Positions 1 to 12,956 of a DNA stretch of 64,000 nt are shown in pieces; the first letter of the stretch is position 1, and every line of letters starts with the position of its first letter. The stretch comes from Cervus elaphus (lineage: Eukaryota; Chordata; Mammalia; Artiodactyla; Cervidae). The stretch is from NCBI RefSeq assembly GCF_910594005.1, contig NC_057818.1, positions 60,896,001-60,960,000 of the forward strand. Reading direction: 5' to 3'. The position numbers and the translations under genes are program-made. The notes under the pieces are model-generated. The model was not told the origin of the DNA. It worked only from the letters and a program-made list of their open reading frames with translations, and did not search any database.

Positions 1-236
1 GGCAACGAAGGCACAGCATAAACAAACCAAAGAAGCTGTGAAAAGGAAACAGCATATTAACAAACTTACTGAAATACATTTGATTCATTTTTAATGTCCC
101 AAAGATGCCAAAATACACATGAACAGGAGAAGGGAATGGCCACACACTCCAGTTTTCTTGCCTGGAGAATCCCATGGACAGAGGAGCCTGGCAGGCTACA
201 GTCCACGGCGTCCCAAAGAGTCTGCAGATCATCTGA
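1..236 (+). repeat. CHR-type SINE tail followed by Bov-tA SINE fragment
   Basis: Bases 1-35 resemble the A-rich tail of a CHR-2 type tRNA-derived SINE. Bases 122-235 match the body of a plus-strand Bov-tA element (cactccag, cttgcctggagaatcccatgg, caaagagtct). The same order, CHR tail, short spacer, Bov-tA, occurs at about 19620-19820 in intron 2 of the intact gene. The spacer is recognisably similar (acaaacttactgaa against acaaagttactgaa). I infer that this is the matching intron of an upstream duplicated unit. Confidence 0.7.
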
Positions 237-255
237 GAATCTAACAAGTCCGTAA

Positions 256-1479
256 GGGAAAAAACCTGATGGCAAGGCGGATCAGGTTTTCAGGGGTTTT
301 CGAAAAGGCCAGCTCACGAGATCCCACCCATGACAAGGTCACGAGGAGAAAGCCTGACAGGCAAGCAGATCAGGTTTTCAGGGATTTCGAAAAGCTGCCC
401 CCGGCTCTCACCTTAAAGATGATATCTGTCTTTCTGATGCCTACCTCAATGGACTACTCCCTAATTTCTCTGACACAGGCAGGAAGGCCTTCCCCGATCT
501 CTTCCCAAATAAGAATCAATTTAGAACTTTAATCAATAAGTTTCCCAGGTGGTGGTATTTTATGAGATTATTCAGGGTGAAAGGAGTGTTTTAATTTAAA
601 CTCTTTTGCTGGTAGTTTGTTAGCCAAATGCATTTATGTGCTTGGTACTAATATGCATGATTGCTTATAGTATCCTAATCATAAAATAGCATAAGGAACC
701 TGATTATATAAAAGCCCTAATAGATATAGAGCCCTTTTAAGGGGTAAAGGAGTCCTATTAGAAAACATAAGAAAAATTATTCTATAGGTGGTTATTGGGT
801 TGTGATTTGCTTGCTGTGTTTTTGCTTGCTGTATTTTTGCCTTTAATGTGCTAAGGTTGTGTTATAAAAACCATTGTTAATATAGTTAAAGATCTAGAGA
901 AATAAGAACTTAGCCCTAATGTGGTAACAATGAGATGGTTGTTAATTGTCAGCCAGGAATGCTAGGCAGAAGCTGCCTCACCAAAGTCGCAGAGTCAGTA
1001 TGGGGTAAACTTCTTAGATAAATGCAACTGACAACTTTTGCAGAAAGATTCATTTTTGTATTAACAAGAATATAATTCTACTCTGTACTATTTCCCTATG
1101 ACACTGTTACCTTTCAGTTAAGGTCACCATAAAAACAGAAAATAGGTTTACAATCACCTGACCTGCATAAAATGTTAATAGCCCCAAGGCCAGAAGATCA
1201 TGGGCTAAGAATTACTATAAAATTAAAAAGCAAAAAAATCCTGCTTTTCCTAAAAATCAAAATGATGTAATGCTAATCCTGTGTAATCATGAGTAAGCAT
1301 CTTGTACCTTGAAACCGTTCTGCGAAAGGGTATAAAACCGGTTGTCAAAAAGTAAAACATAGACTTGGCCCTATCAAGGCTGGTCTCACGTGTCTTCTCT
1401 CTCTCTGTCTCTCTATCTCTCGCTGACGCCGTGGATCCTGAGGGTATCCCCTGGATCCTGCCGAGGCTGGATCCCGGCA
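256..1479 (+). mobile_element. ERV LTR (ERVK/BTLTR1-like), plus orientation, degenerate
   Basis: An LTR-like stretch with a TATA box at 1331-1337 and a pyrimidine-rich (tctc)n segment after it. Its 3' end, around cctggatcctgccgaggctgg, is the reverse complement of the sequence at 4598-4640. The middle (about 990-1160) also matches the second copy at 4870-5088 in reverse complement. About 70 bases at the 5' end are partly repeated (256-300 and 345-395, both containing cagatcaggttttcaggg or a close variant). No coding sequence is present. The family name is from memory and unverified. Confidence 0.7.
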
Positions 1480-1480
1480 C

Positions 1481-1645
1481 TCATGGACAGTAGCCTGCTA
1501 AGCTCCTCATCCATGGAACTTTTTTCAGGCAAGAATAGTTCAGTGGGTGGCATTTCCTCCTCCAGGGGATCTTCCCCACCTAGGGGTTGAAGCTCCCTAT
1601 CCTACGTCTCCTGCATTGGCAGGCTAATTCTTTACTACCAAGTCA
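1481..1645 (-). mobile_element. Bov-tA SINE, 5'-truncated where it abuts the LTR
   Basis: This is the reverse complement of Bov-tA and contains ttttttcaggcaagaatag, ctccaggggatctt and gcattggcaggc. The same element with the same flank occurs at 27110-27318 upstream of the intact ZNF exon, so the insertion predates the duplication. Here its outer part is missing exactly where the LTR ends. Confidence 0.85.
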
Positions 1646-2121
1646 CCTATGTAGCCGTGTCTGTCCTTTATGTTTACTTATGTATAAGTATGTATAAAGT
1701 GTGTACAATATGCTATATTTTCTCCTCAATTATGGGACAGCAGTGTGTTTACTACCAAGGAGAATGAGGTTAGAAGTCATGGTGCGAAAATACCCTTTTC
1801 TTTGAGAACTGACATGAGTTTCAAAGAAATGAATATGTTCTGACTGTATCTTTGAAGCTAGGCTACCCTAAAATTAATTTGGATGACATGTGATTGGTCT
1901 TTCATTTTTATTTTTTATTTTTTTATTTATTTTTTTCCTCTTTCATTTTTAAACAGTTCTATTTGTTTAGCGTTTCAAATATTTTTAAGATCATGATTGG
2001 GAAGATGCATAATTCTGTTCAGCATGGATATGCCATTTGGTATAATACCATGTATTCAGCATGAAACAATTTATTTATGAATTTCAATTGATAGAATGCA
2101 TACGGTTTTTATATTTTGTAG
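1646..2121 (+). other. Intron remnant upstream of dead ZNF exon
   Basis: The stretch is collinear with 27318-27737 and, more distantly, 53950-54375 (shared words such as gtgtacaatat and ttttctcctcaattatg). It ends in a pyrimidine-rich tract and tag at 2119-2121, the splice acceptor of the terminal exon. An AT-rich run occupies 1905-1950. No gene lies here. Confidence 0.7.
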
Positions 2122-4597
2122 ATGTGTCTCAAATATGTATGATCAAGAAATTACAGGCAGAAGGAAACAGTGGTAAAGAAGAAATTTTTCAAAGAGTGGT
2201 GTTTCAAAGAGCCAAAAGCCATGAAATCTAAGATATTTTCCTCAGAAAGATAGAGGAAAATATGCATGATTTTGAATGTCTGTGGACAGTTGATGAAAGA
2301 AATGACAGAGGAACCTCTATATCCCACAGCAAAAATCTCACCGATAGAAGAGATCATGATAGTAGAAGTGATGCAGGAAATAAGCCTGTTGAAAGGCATG
2401 GATCAAGCTTTCAAGATCAGTTGCAGATACTTGAATCTGAAGGGACAGTTTCTGAATGTAGTCAGGTTGTGGCAAACATCAACAGTAGCACCTCAGGTTT
2501 GCCACCTCAGAGAACTCGTAGTGTCCATAAAGGCAATTCTCATAAACATGAGTGCTGTTATGCATCCCTCAGAACTGGGACCAGACCAGAAAGCACACAA
2601 GAAAAAAACTTACAGTTGTAAGAAGTGTAACATGACTTTTCGTCAGGACTCAGAACTCACTAGACATCAAAGAATCCATACAGGAAGAAAAGCATATAAA
2701 TGTAACAAATGTTGTAAGGCTTTTAATGATAAATTGACCCTTGTAGTTCATCAGAGAAATCATCCTGGAGAGAAACCATATAAATGTGATGTCTGTGGCC
2801 ACTGCTTTAAACAGCATACACAGGTTCAACATCATCGGCGAGTTCATACCAGAGAGAAACCATAGAGATATGATGTGTGTGGAGAGGCCTTTAGTCACAA
2901 AGCAAGGCGTACAGTTCATCAGACCCTTCATAGTGGAGAGAAACCTTATACATGTGAAGTATGTGGCCGTGGCTCTACTCGAAAGTCACACCTTGGAATT
3001 CATTGGAGAGTTCATACCGGAGAGAAACCATATAAATGTGATGTATGTGGCAAGGCCTTTAGTGTAAATGCAAGGCTTGTAGTTCATCGGAGAGTTCATA
3101 CTGGAGAGAAACCATATAAATGTGATGTGTGTGGAAAGGCCTTTAGTTGAAAAACAAGGCGTACAGTTCTTCAGACCCTTCATTCTGGAGCGAAACCATA
3201 TACATGTGAAGTATGTGGTCGTGGCTATACTCGAAAGTCAATACTTGTAATTCATTCGAGAATGCATACTGGAGAGAAACCTTATAAATATCACAATTGG
3301 GATAAACATTTTAGTGCACAGTCATCCTTAAATTGCCATCAGGCGGTTCATACAGGAGGAAAAGTATAGAAAGGTAATTTATGTGGCAAAGTCTTCAGTT
3401 CCAGGTCTTTGCAGTTCATGGAAACATATTGGAGAGAAACCATATAAATAATGAGCTATGTGGCAAGGCCTTTAGTCAAACGGCAAACCTTGCATTTCGT
3501 CAGAGAATTCATACAGGAGGGAAACCGTGTAAATCTGTTGTGTGTGGCTGATGCTTTACTGGAAACGCACAGCTTGGAATTCATCAGAGAATTCATACTG
3601 GAGAGAAACCATGTAAATGTGATCTCAGTGGCAAGGCCTTTAAACGCAAACCTTGCAGTTCGTTGGAGAATTCATACTGGAGAGAAACCTTACAAACGTA
3701 ACCATTCTGACAAACGTTTTACTGCACAGCTAGCCTCACCATTGTGCAGTTCATACAGGATAGAGAGCATAGAAATGTCACGTATGTGGGCAGTGCTTGA
3801 AATGACCATCTAAGAAATCAGATAATTCATAGTGGAGAAAAATGTTACAAAGACAGCAATGATGAGAAACATTTCAGTGCAGATGTAATGAGTGTAGCAA
3901 AGCCTTTAGTCAGAGTTCAGGCCTTATAATTAATCAAAGAATTCATACTGTATAGAAACCATACCAATGAAAGAAATCTGGTAAAGCTTCTAGTGCATGT
4001 TCAGCCTCAACTGACCGTTGGGCAGTTCATAGAGGAGGGAAGCCACATAAATGGAATTTATATGACAAACCCTTCAGTCATAAAATATATCAACTTTTTG
4101 ACCCTCAGAAAAGTCAAACTAGAGGAAACCGCAGGGATGTGGTAGGTGGGGCAAAGCTTTGGTTCTGTGTTCAGACGTAACTAACCATCATGTAGTTAAT
4201 TCTGAATGGAAATCTTACCCACATAGTGTGTGTGGTAAGTCTTTTGGAAGGCATTCAGTTATTTACAAAACATGAGAAAATTCATACTGATGAGAATCCA
4301 TACATTTATAACACAGTCTGTCCCTCCAATCTTAACATTAAGATTGAAGGAAATCATGTAAATATACTGTGTGTGGCCAGGGCTTCAATAACAGGTCTCA
4401 CCTTTCCCATCAGCAGAGAATTCATAATGCAGAGACACAAATGTAAGAGTGTGGCAAGTCCTTCAGGTGGCATTATGACTCAAAATACATCAGGTGATGG
4501 ACTGGAGAGACCATCCGAATGTAATCAGTGTGTCCAGGCTTTTGTCAGGTGTTTACACTTTAGGCTTCTTGAGAATATTCACACTGGATAGAAACTA
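2122..4597 (+). pseudogene. KRAB-ZNF terminal exon, pseudogene (unit 0)
   Basis: This is homologous to the terminal exon at 27738-31249: the same acceptor context, the same linker region (HDFECLW, GLPPQRTR, MHPSEL) and then C2H2 fingers. The frame is broken by TAA at 2229-2231, a 2-bp deletion near 2551 (compare gaggatgctg in unit 1) and TAG at 2863-2865 just after a HTREKP linker. Many further stops and shifts follow. Recognisable fingers run from about 2610 to 3290, for example YKCDVCGKAFS; beyond 3300 only scattered linkers (HTGEKP) and C-x2-C traces remain to 4590. The last finger is cut by an ERV LTR at 4598. No KRAB exon lies upstream in the window. It is a dead gene copy, and I see no reading frame worth calling coding. 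Confidence 0.9.
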
Positions 4598-5088
4598 TGT
4601 TGCCAGGGTCCAGCCCCAGCAGGATCCAGGGGTAACCTCAGGATGAAGGGTCTCAGCGAGAGACAGAGAGAGAAAGAGAGAGAGAGCGACCAGACTGGGG
4701 GTGTGCAGCAGAGTCTGGTCATGCTTTATTTTTTACTGTAGCTTTTATACCCTAAATTCATACATTTCTAAGAGGAAGATAGTTTAACATGACATCAGCT
4801 TGTCCTTCACGAAACCAGGGTGTATTCTGCATACGTTTTTGTTTATGAGATTCTTGTACATTATCTTCTGGCCTTGGGGTCTATTAACATTTTATGCAAG
4901 TCAGGTGAATGTAAACCTATTTTTCGTTTCTGTGGTGATCTTAACAGAAAAGTTACAGTCTCATATGGCAACAGTACAGCATGTCACAACATAGTAGAAG
5001 TTTAACCTTGTTAACATAAAAGTCAATTCTTCTGCAGAAGTTGTCAGTTGAATTTATCTAAGCGGTTTACCCCACACAGACTCAGTTT
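4598..5088 (-). mobile_element. ERV LTR (same family as 256-1479), minus orientation
   Basis: It starts at the LTR terminus tgttgcc (reverse complement of ggcaaca). Read on the minus strand it has a TATA box (complement of 4743-4749) and a poly(A) signal AATAAA (complement of 4725-4730), followed by a tctc-rich segment. The right end is truncated and passes into BovB sequence. It interrupts the last recognisable finger of the unit 0 pseudogene. No coding content. Confidence 0.85.
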
Positions 5089-5268
5089 CAGCATCAGTTT
5101 CACTGTGAATATTCATGGTTGGTCTCCTTTCGGATTGACTGTTTGATATCCTTGCTCTCCCAGGGACTCTCAAGACTGATCTCCAGCACCACAATCCAAA
5201 AGCATTGATTTTTCTATGCTCAGCCTTCTTTCTGGACCAACTCTGACATCACTTTTTAAATCACATCA
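5089..5268 (-). mobile_element. BovB LINE fragment, left half (split by L1)
   Basis: A diverged reverse complement of the 3' part of BovB (RTE), alignable to 34420-34570 and 45300-45470. It continues without loss at 14365 on the far side of the L1. The last 11 bases (5258-5268, aaatcacatca) are the L1 target-site duplication. Confidence 0.8.
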
Positions 5269-7966
5269 GGGTGGAGGAGCCAAGATGGTGGAGGAATAGG
5301 ACGGGGAGACCACTTTCTCTCCTACAAATTCATGAAAAGAATAACTGAACACAGAGCAAACTTCACAAAACAACTTCTGATCACTAGCTGAGATCATCAG
5401 GCGCCCAGAAAAGCAACCCATTGTCTTCTAAAGGAGGTAGGACAAAATGTAAAAGATAAAAAGAGAGACAAAAGAGCTAAGGACGGAGATCCATCCCGGG
5501 AAGGGAGTCTTAATAGAGGAAGTTTCCAGACACTGGCGGGTCTGGGGGAAGTGTTTGAATCTCTGAGGGCAACCTGACTGGGAGGGGAACAATAAATATA
5601 ACCCACAGATTACGAGACTAAAAGCAACTCCCAGCAGAAAAGGACCCCAGATGCCCGCATCTGCTACCAGCAAGTGGGGGCGGAACGGAGAGGAGCGGGC
5701 GGCATTGCTTAGGGTAAGGACCGGGCCTGAGTGCCCTGAGGACAATCGGAAGGAGCTTTTGTGAGTTACCAACTGAAACTGTGGGATAGCAAAAGAGAGA
5801 GAGAAAATTAACCGACCCGAACACACTGCCAGCCGTGTGCAGAACAAAGGGACCAAGCAAGTCCAGAGAAGAGCTCGCAGGCTTCGGACCGGCCCAGCCC
5901 CGCTGGAGGCTAGAGGCAGTGGGGAGGGGAAAGGGGCAGGCTCGGCCCCAAGGATCGCATCCCCTACCGCACTGCAAACAGACCTCCAGTTTCTAATCAA
6001 AGACCTCCTGAGATTCTGGATTGTCGGTGTCCGCCGGGAGGGTCGCGGTGAAACAGAGGGCGCAGGCACCCGACCGGTGCGGGCGGGGGCTGGGGCTGGG
6101 GACGCGGAGGGCAGAAGGCGCACACACCTGACTGGCACCGGCAGAAACTGAGGCTGGGCCTGCAGAAGGGAGTAGGCGCGCCGCACCCGGGGACAGTGCA
6201 CCCGTCAAGCCCCTGGCTGCCTGAACCGCTCTGACGGGGAAGACACAAAAAGCAGGCGCAGCTTTGTGTTCTGCGCTTTTGTGGAACACCCGAGGGCTGG
6301 AACCGCGCGCAGCGCAGGGCACACTCCATATAGTGCAGCCGGGAGTCCGAGCAGCGCAGACGGAGAAAGCAGCGCCAGCCCCTCCCCGCTGCGCGACAGA
6401 ACTCGCTACCTGAATAAGAGACCACCTCCACCCACCTGTGTCAGGGCGGAAAGGAGGCACTGAAGAGACCGGCAAACAGATGCCAAATAAACAAAGGGAA
6501 CCGCTTCAGAAGGGACTGGTGCAACAGATTAAAATCCCTGTAGAAAACACCAACTACACTGGAAGGGGCCTGTAGATACCGAGAAGTGCAAGCTGGAATG
6601 AGGAGCTATCTGAAACTGAGCAGAACCCACACTGACTGCAACAGCTCCAAAGAAATTCCTAGATATATTTTTACTTTTTTTTTTTTTTAAGTAAGGAAAA
6701 AAAATTTTTTTTAATTTTTTTTTTTTCTCTTTTATTTTCTTTTAAAATTCCCTACTACGCCCCCATTACTCCTTAACTTTCATTTTCATAGATTTTTACA
6801 ATTTTTTTAATTAGGGAAAATTTTTTTTCCTTTTCTTCTTCCTTTTTCTCTTATATTTTCTATTTTTCTTTTTCTCTTATTTCTTTTTAAAGTCCTCTAT
6901 TACTCCTCTACTACTCCTTAATTTTCATTTTCAATACACTATAACCTTACAAAAAAAATAGAAGAGAAGCCCTATTTTTAAACTGAGCTTCATATATATT
7001 TCTAAAATTTTTTTGTGTGTTTTGGTTTTTGTTTTTAATATAGTATTTTTAAGAGTCTAACCTCTACTCTAGATTTTTAATTTTTGTTTTTCAGTATATG
7101 ATATAAATTATGAACATTTAAGAATCCAATATTCAGTTCCCATTTTTATTCAGGAGTGTGTTGATTATTCTCTCCCAATCTTGACTCTCTGTTTTCTATC
7201 TCAGAACACCTCTATTTCCTCCTTTCCCCTTCTCTTCCCAATCCAATTCTGTGAATCTTTGTGGGTGTCTGGGTTACGGAGAACACTCTGGGAACAGACA
7301 ACTGCGTAGATCTGTCTCTCTCCTCTTGAGTCCCCCTTTTTCTCCTCCTGCTCATCTCTATCTCCCTCCTCCCTCTCCTCTTCTTCATGTAACTCTGTGA
7401 ACCTCTCTGGGTGTCCCTAATGGGGGAGAATCTTTTCGCCATTAACCTAGAAGTTTTATTATCAATGCTGTATAGTTGGAGAAGTCATGAGACTACTGGA
7501 AGAATAAAATTGAAATCCAGAGGCAGGAGACTTAAGCCCAAAACCTGAGAACACCAGAAAACTCCTGACTACATGGAACTTTAAGGAATAAGAGACTGTC
7601 CAAAAGCCTCCATACCTACACTGAAACCAACCACCACCCAAGAGCCAATAAGTTTTAGAGCAAAACATACCACGCAAATTCTCCAGCAACGCAGGAACAT
7701 AGCCCTGAACGTCAACATACAGGCTGCCCAAGGTCACACCTAACACATAGACCCATCTCAAAACTCATTACTGGGCACTCCATTGCTCTCCAGAGAGAAG
7801 AAATCAAGTTCCACGCACCAGAACACCGATGCAAGCTTCCCTAACCAGAAAACCTTGACAAGCCAATCGTCCAACCCCACCCACTGGGTGAAACCTCCAC
7901 AATAAAAAGGAACCACAGACCTCCAGAATACAGAAAGCCCACTCCAGACACAGCAATCTAAACAAG

Positions 7967-8797
7967 ATGAAAAGGCAGAGAAATACCCAACAGGTAAAGG
8001 AACATGAAAAATGCCCACCAAGTCAAACAAAAGAGGAGGAGATAGGGAATCTACCTGAAAAAGAATTTAGAATAATGATAATAAAAATGATCCAAAATCT
8101 TGAAAACGAAATGGAGTTACAGATAAATAGCCTGGAGACAAAGATTGAAAAGATGCAAGAAATGTTTAATAAAGACCTAGAAGAAATAAAAAAGAGTCAA
8201 TTAAAAATGAATAATGCAATGAATGAGATCAAAAACACTCTGGAGGGAACGAAGAGTAGAATAACAGAGACAGAAGATAGGATAAGTGAGGTAGAAGATA
8301 AAATGGTAGAAATAAATGAAGCAGAGAGGAAAAAAGAAAAAAGAATCAAAAGAAATGAGGACAACCTCAGGGACCTCTGGGACAATGTGAAATGCCCCAA
8401 CATTAGAATCATAGGAGTCCCAGAAGAAGAAGACAAAAAGAAAGGCCATGAAAAGATACTCGAGGAGATAATAGCTGAAAACTTCCCTAAAATGGGGAAG
8501 GAAATAGCCACCCAAGTCCAAGAAACCCAGAGAGTCCCCAACAGGATTAACCCAAGGCAAAACACCCCAAGACACATATTAATCAAATTAACAAAGATCA
8601 AACACAAAGAACAAATATTAAAAGCAGCAAGGGAGAAACAACAAATAACACACAAAGGGATTCCCATAAGGATAACAGCTGATCTATCAATAGAAACCCT
8701 CCAGGCCAGAAGGGAATGGCAGGACACACTGAAAGTAATGGAAGAGAATAACCTACAACCTAGATTACTGTACCCAGCAAGGATCTCATTCAGATAA
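7967..8797 (+). pseudogene. L1 ORF1 (RNA-binding protein), truncated by a stop
   Basis: There are 276 codons from ATG 7967. A charged N-terminal region is followed by a coiled coil (roughly residues 45-120, rich in E, K, N, I and L heptads). An RRM-like middle (IRIIGVPEEED at about 145-155) and the start of the C-terminal domain (ITADLSIETLQARREW) come next. L1 ORF1p is an RNA-binding chaperone that trimerises through its coiled coil and forms the L1 RNP with ORF2p. Translation stops at TAA 8795-8797, right after ARISFR. The homologous frame would run on for about 30 codons, since the sequence up to 8890 still resembles the family (SFTDKQKLREFSTT). The loss of the extreme C terminus makes function unlikely. 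Confidence 0.9.
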
Positions 8798-11737
8798 GAA
8801 GGAGAATTCAAAAGCTTTACAGACAAGCAAAAGCTGAGAGAATTCAGCACCACCAAACCAGCTCTTCAACAAATGCTAAAGGATCTTCTCTAGACAGGAA
8901 ATGCAGAAAGGTTGTATAAACGTGAACTCAAAACAACAAAGTAAGTGGCAATGGGACCACACCTATTAATAATTACCCTAAATGTAAATGGGTTGAATGC
9001 CCCAACCAAAAGACAAAGACTGGCTGAATGGATACAAAAACAAGACCCCTATATATGCTGTCTACAAGAGACCCACTTCAAAACAAGGGACAATACAGAC
9101 TAAAAGTGAAGGGCTGGAAAAAAATATTTCATGCAAACGGAGACCAAAAGAAAGCAGGAGTCGCAATACTCATATCAGATAAAATAGACTTTCAAATAAA
9201 GGATGTGAAAAGAGACAAAGAAGGACACTACATAATGATCAAAGGATCAATCCAAGAAGAAGATATAACAATTATAAATATATATGCACCCAACATAGGA
9301 GCACCGCAATATGTACGGCAAATGCTAATGAGTATGAAAGAAGAAATTAATAGTAACACAATAATAGTGGGAGACTTTAATACCCCACTCACAACTATGG
9401 ATAGATCAACTAAACAGAAAATTAACAAGGAAACACAATCCTTAAATGACACAATGGACCAGCTAGACCTAATTGATATCTATAGGACATTTCACCCCAA
9501 AACAATCAACTTCACCTTTTTCTCAAGTGCACACGGAACCTTCTCCAGAATAGATCACATCCAGGGCCATAAATCTGGTCTTGGAAAATTCAAAAAAGTT
9601 GAAATCATTCCAGTCATCTTTTCTGACCACAGTGCAGTAAGATTAGATCTCAATTACAGGAAAAAAATTGTTAAAAATTCAAACATATGGAGGCTAAATA
9701 ACACGCTTCTGAATAACCAACAAATCATAGGAGAAATCAAAAAAGAAATCAAAATATGTATAGAAAAGAATGAAAATGAAAACACAACCACCCAAAACTT
9801 ATGGGACACTGTAAAAGCAGTGCTAAGGGGAAGGTTCATAGCCTTACAGGCTTACATCAAGAAACAAGAAAAAAGCCAAATAAATAACCTAACTCTACAC
9901 CTAAAGCAATTAGAGAAGGAAGAAATGAAGAACCCCAGGGTTAGCAGAAGGAAAGAAATCTTAAAAATTAGGGCAGAAATAAATGCAAAAGAAACTAAAG
10001 AGACCATAGCAAAAATCAACAAAGCTAAAAGCTGGTTTTTTGAAAAAAATAAACAAAATTGACAAACCATTAGCAAGACTCATTAAGAAACAAAGAGAGA
10101 AGAACCAAATTAACAAAATTAGAAATGAAAATGGAGAGATCACAACAGACAACACTGAAATACAAAGGATCATAAGAGACTACTACCAGCAGCTCTATGC
10201 CAATAAAATGGACAATTTGGATGAAATGGGCAAATTCTTAGAAAAGTATAACTTTCCAAAACTGAACCAGGAAGAAATAGAAGATCTTAACAGAGCCATC
10301 ACAAGCAAGGAAATCGAAACTGTAATCAGAAATCTTCCAGCAAACAATAGCCCAGGACCAGATGGCTTCACAGCTGAATTCTACCAAAAATTTAGAGAAG
10401 AGCTAACACCTATCTTACTCAAACTCTTCCAGAAAATTGCAGAAGAAGGTAAACTTCCAAACTCATTCTATGAGGCCACCATCACCCTAATTCCAAAACC
10501 AGACAAAGATGCCACAAAAAAAGAAAACTACAGGCCAATATCACTGATGAACATGGATGCAAAAATCCTTAACAAAATTCTAGCAAACAGAATCCAACAA
10601 CATATTAAAAAAATCATACACCATGACCAAGTGGGCTTTATCCCAGGAATGCAAGGATTCTTTAATATCCACAAATCAATCAATGTAATACACCACATTA
10701 ACAAATTGAAAGAGAAAAACCATATGATTATCTCAATAGATGCAGAGAAAGCCTTTGACAAAATTCAACACTCATTTATGATTAAAACTCTCCAGAAAGC
10801 AGGCATAGAAGGAACATACCTCAACATAATAAAAGCTATATATGACAAACCCACAGCAAGCGTCACCCTCAATGGTGAAAAATTGAAAGCATTTCCCCTG
10901 AAATCAGGAACAAGACAAGGGTGCCCACTCTCACCACTACTATTCAACATAGTGTTGGAAGTTTTGGCCACAGCAATCAGAGCAGAAAAAGAAGTAAAAG
11001 GAATCCAGATAGGAAAAGAAGAAGTGAAACTCTCGCTGTTTGCAGATGACATGATCCTCTACATAGAAAACCCTAAAGACTCTTCCAGAAAATTACTAGA
11101 GCTAATCAATGAATATAGTAAAGTTGCAGGATATAAAATTAACACACAGAAATCCCTTGCATTCCTATATACTAACAATGATAAAACAGAAAGAGAAATT
11201 AAGGAAACAATACCATTCACCATTGCAACAAAAAGAATAAAATACTTAGGAGTATATCGACCTAAAGAAACAAAAGACCTATACATAGAAAACTATAAAA
11301 CACTGATGAAAGAAATCAAAGAGGACACAAACAGATGGAGAAACATACCGTGTTCATGGATTGGAAGAATCAATATCGTCAAAATGGCTATTCTACCCGA
11401 AGCAATCTATAGATTCAATGCAATCCCTATCAAGCTACCAACGGTATTTTTCACAGAACTAGAACAAATAATTTCACAATTTGTATGGAAATACAAAAAG
11501 CCTCGAATAGCCAAAGTAATCTTGAGAAAGAAGAATGGAACTAGAGGAATCAACCTGCCTGACTTCAGACTCTACTACAAAGCCACAGTCATCAAGACAG
11601 TATGGTACTGGCACAAAGACAGAAATATAGATCAATGGAACAGAATAGAAAGCCCAGAGATAAATCCACGAACCTATGGACACCTTATCTTTGACAAAGG
11701 AGGCAAGGATATACAATGGAAAAAAGACAACCTCTTT

Positions 11738-12956
11738 TTTTTTTTTCTAATTTAAAGAAAGGTAAGCACTTACAAATCAGATAATTCTAAATTAAACAAT
11801 AAATTCCAGGTTCATGTGAACTGGTAAACATTCAGTATTAAATACCTGATATTAATACTTGTTTGTTGACCTATCTAATATAGACATGTCTTAGAGTAAT
11901 TAATATTAAGTAGAACATTTTCATTGTACCTAGGTTTAATATAAGTTAAATATTATCATATCTGTTACAAGTTTGTCACAATGACATTACCTCGAGTGAA
12001 GAAACTTCTAAAAAAAAAAAAAAGTAAATGAGATATGAGCTTTTAGATAAGCTCTTTATGAATAATTATCTTTAGAAATATCTGCCTAAAATAGTCTCTC
12101 CAGATGGGCATAACTTGAATTTCTAAGGATTGTGCTAAACGAAGTGTTGGAAGTCTATTGAATAGTTAGATCATTTCCAAATAAAATAAGATTTTGAAAC
12201 ATTTACTACTAAACACTAATTTCCTTTTACAGAGAAACAAAGAGATTTGGGACTATAAATGAATAATGTTTGGTGCCATCCTAAAATGTTCTAAGAAAGC
12301 AAGGGTTTTAGAAATTATCACTGGTATTTATGCTCACAAATCTATAAAATGCTAATATAAACGTTCTTGGTTGCTAAAGGAAAGTACGAAGTGTGTTTTC
12401 AGAAAGAAAAAAAAAGAAAATAAAACAGGTATGAAAAATTACTAAAAAGAGTTATCCATGATCAGGATTTTCTACAATTGGATTACAGTTAGTTAGATAA
12501 ATGGATTTTGTTAGGAATGATAGGAATGACACAGCATCAGAAAACTGGTTAGAGCCAACTAGGTCCAAGATGGCAGAGCTGACTTTCACTAGACCCTGAG
12601 CCTTGGTATTTATGCCCATTGTGACCTATCAAGAAGCTAAATGATACACCCATCAACATTGGCTAAATCTGACCAAATGATCTGCTGCTGCTGATGCTAA
12701 GTCGCCTTAGTCATGTCCGACTCCGTGCGACCCCATAGACGGCAGCCCACAAGGCTCCCCCATCCCTGGGATTCTCCAGGCAAGAATGGAGTGGGTTGCC
12801 ATTTCCTTCTCCAATGCATGAAAGTGAAAAGTGAAAGTGAAATCGCTCAATCATGTCTGACTCTTAGCAACCCCATGGACTGAGCCTACCAGGCTCCTCC
12901 GTCCATGGGATTTTCCAGGCAAGAGTACTGGAGTGGGGTGCCATTGCCTTCTCCAG
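11738..12956 (-). mobile_element. BovA2-led composite retro-insertion inside L1 ORF2
   Basis: The insert is flanked by a 14-bp duplication, aagacaacctcttt, at 11724-11737 and 12957-12970. It lies in minus orientation: a poly(T) run (11738-11746) marks its poly(A) end at the left. A complete BovA2 SINE (12680-12956) sits at its 5' end, with the (GCT)n 3' signature at 12683-12692. About 930 bp of other sequence (11747-12679) lies between SINE and poly(A). The insertion site cttt/aac fits the L1 endonuclease preference. Confidence 0.85.
11747..12410 (+). repeat. Unidentified dispersed repeat, copy 1 (partner at 24640-25310)
   Basis: The stretch is collinear with 24690-25300 at roughly 75-80% by eye (shared words: ttcaggttcat, gacatgtctt, agcttttagata, aaatagtctctccagat, aatgctaatataa). 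It is AT-rich with no ORF. I cannot name the family. It forms the inner part of the transduced segment in the composite insertion. Confidence 0.7.

Noticed and set aside
5428..6475. Minus-strand frames of up to 257 codons
   Set aside because: They lie in the GC-rich 5' UTR of the L1, antisense to it; no host gene features.
8197..8856. 219-codon minus-strand frame
   Set aside because: Antisense of L1 ORF1.
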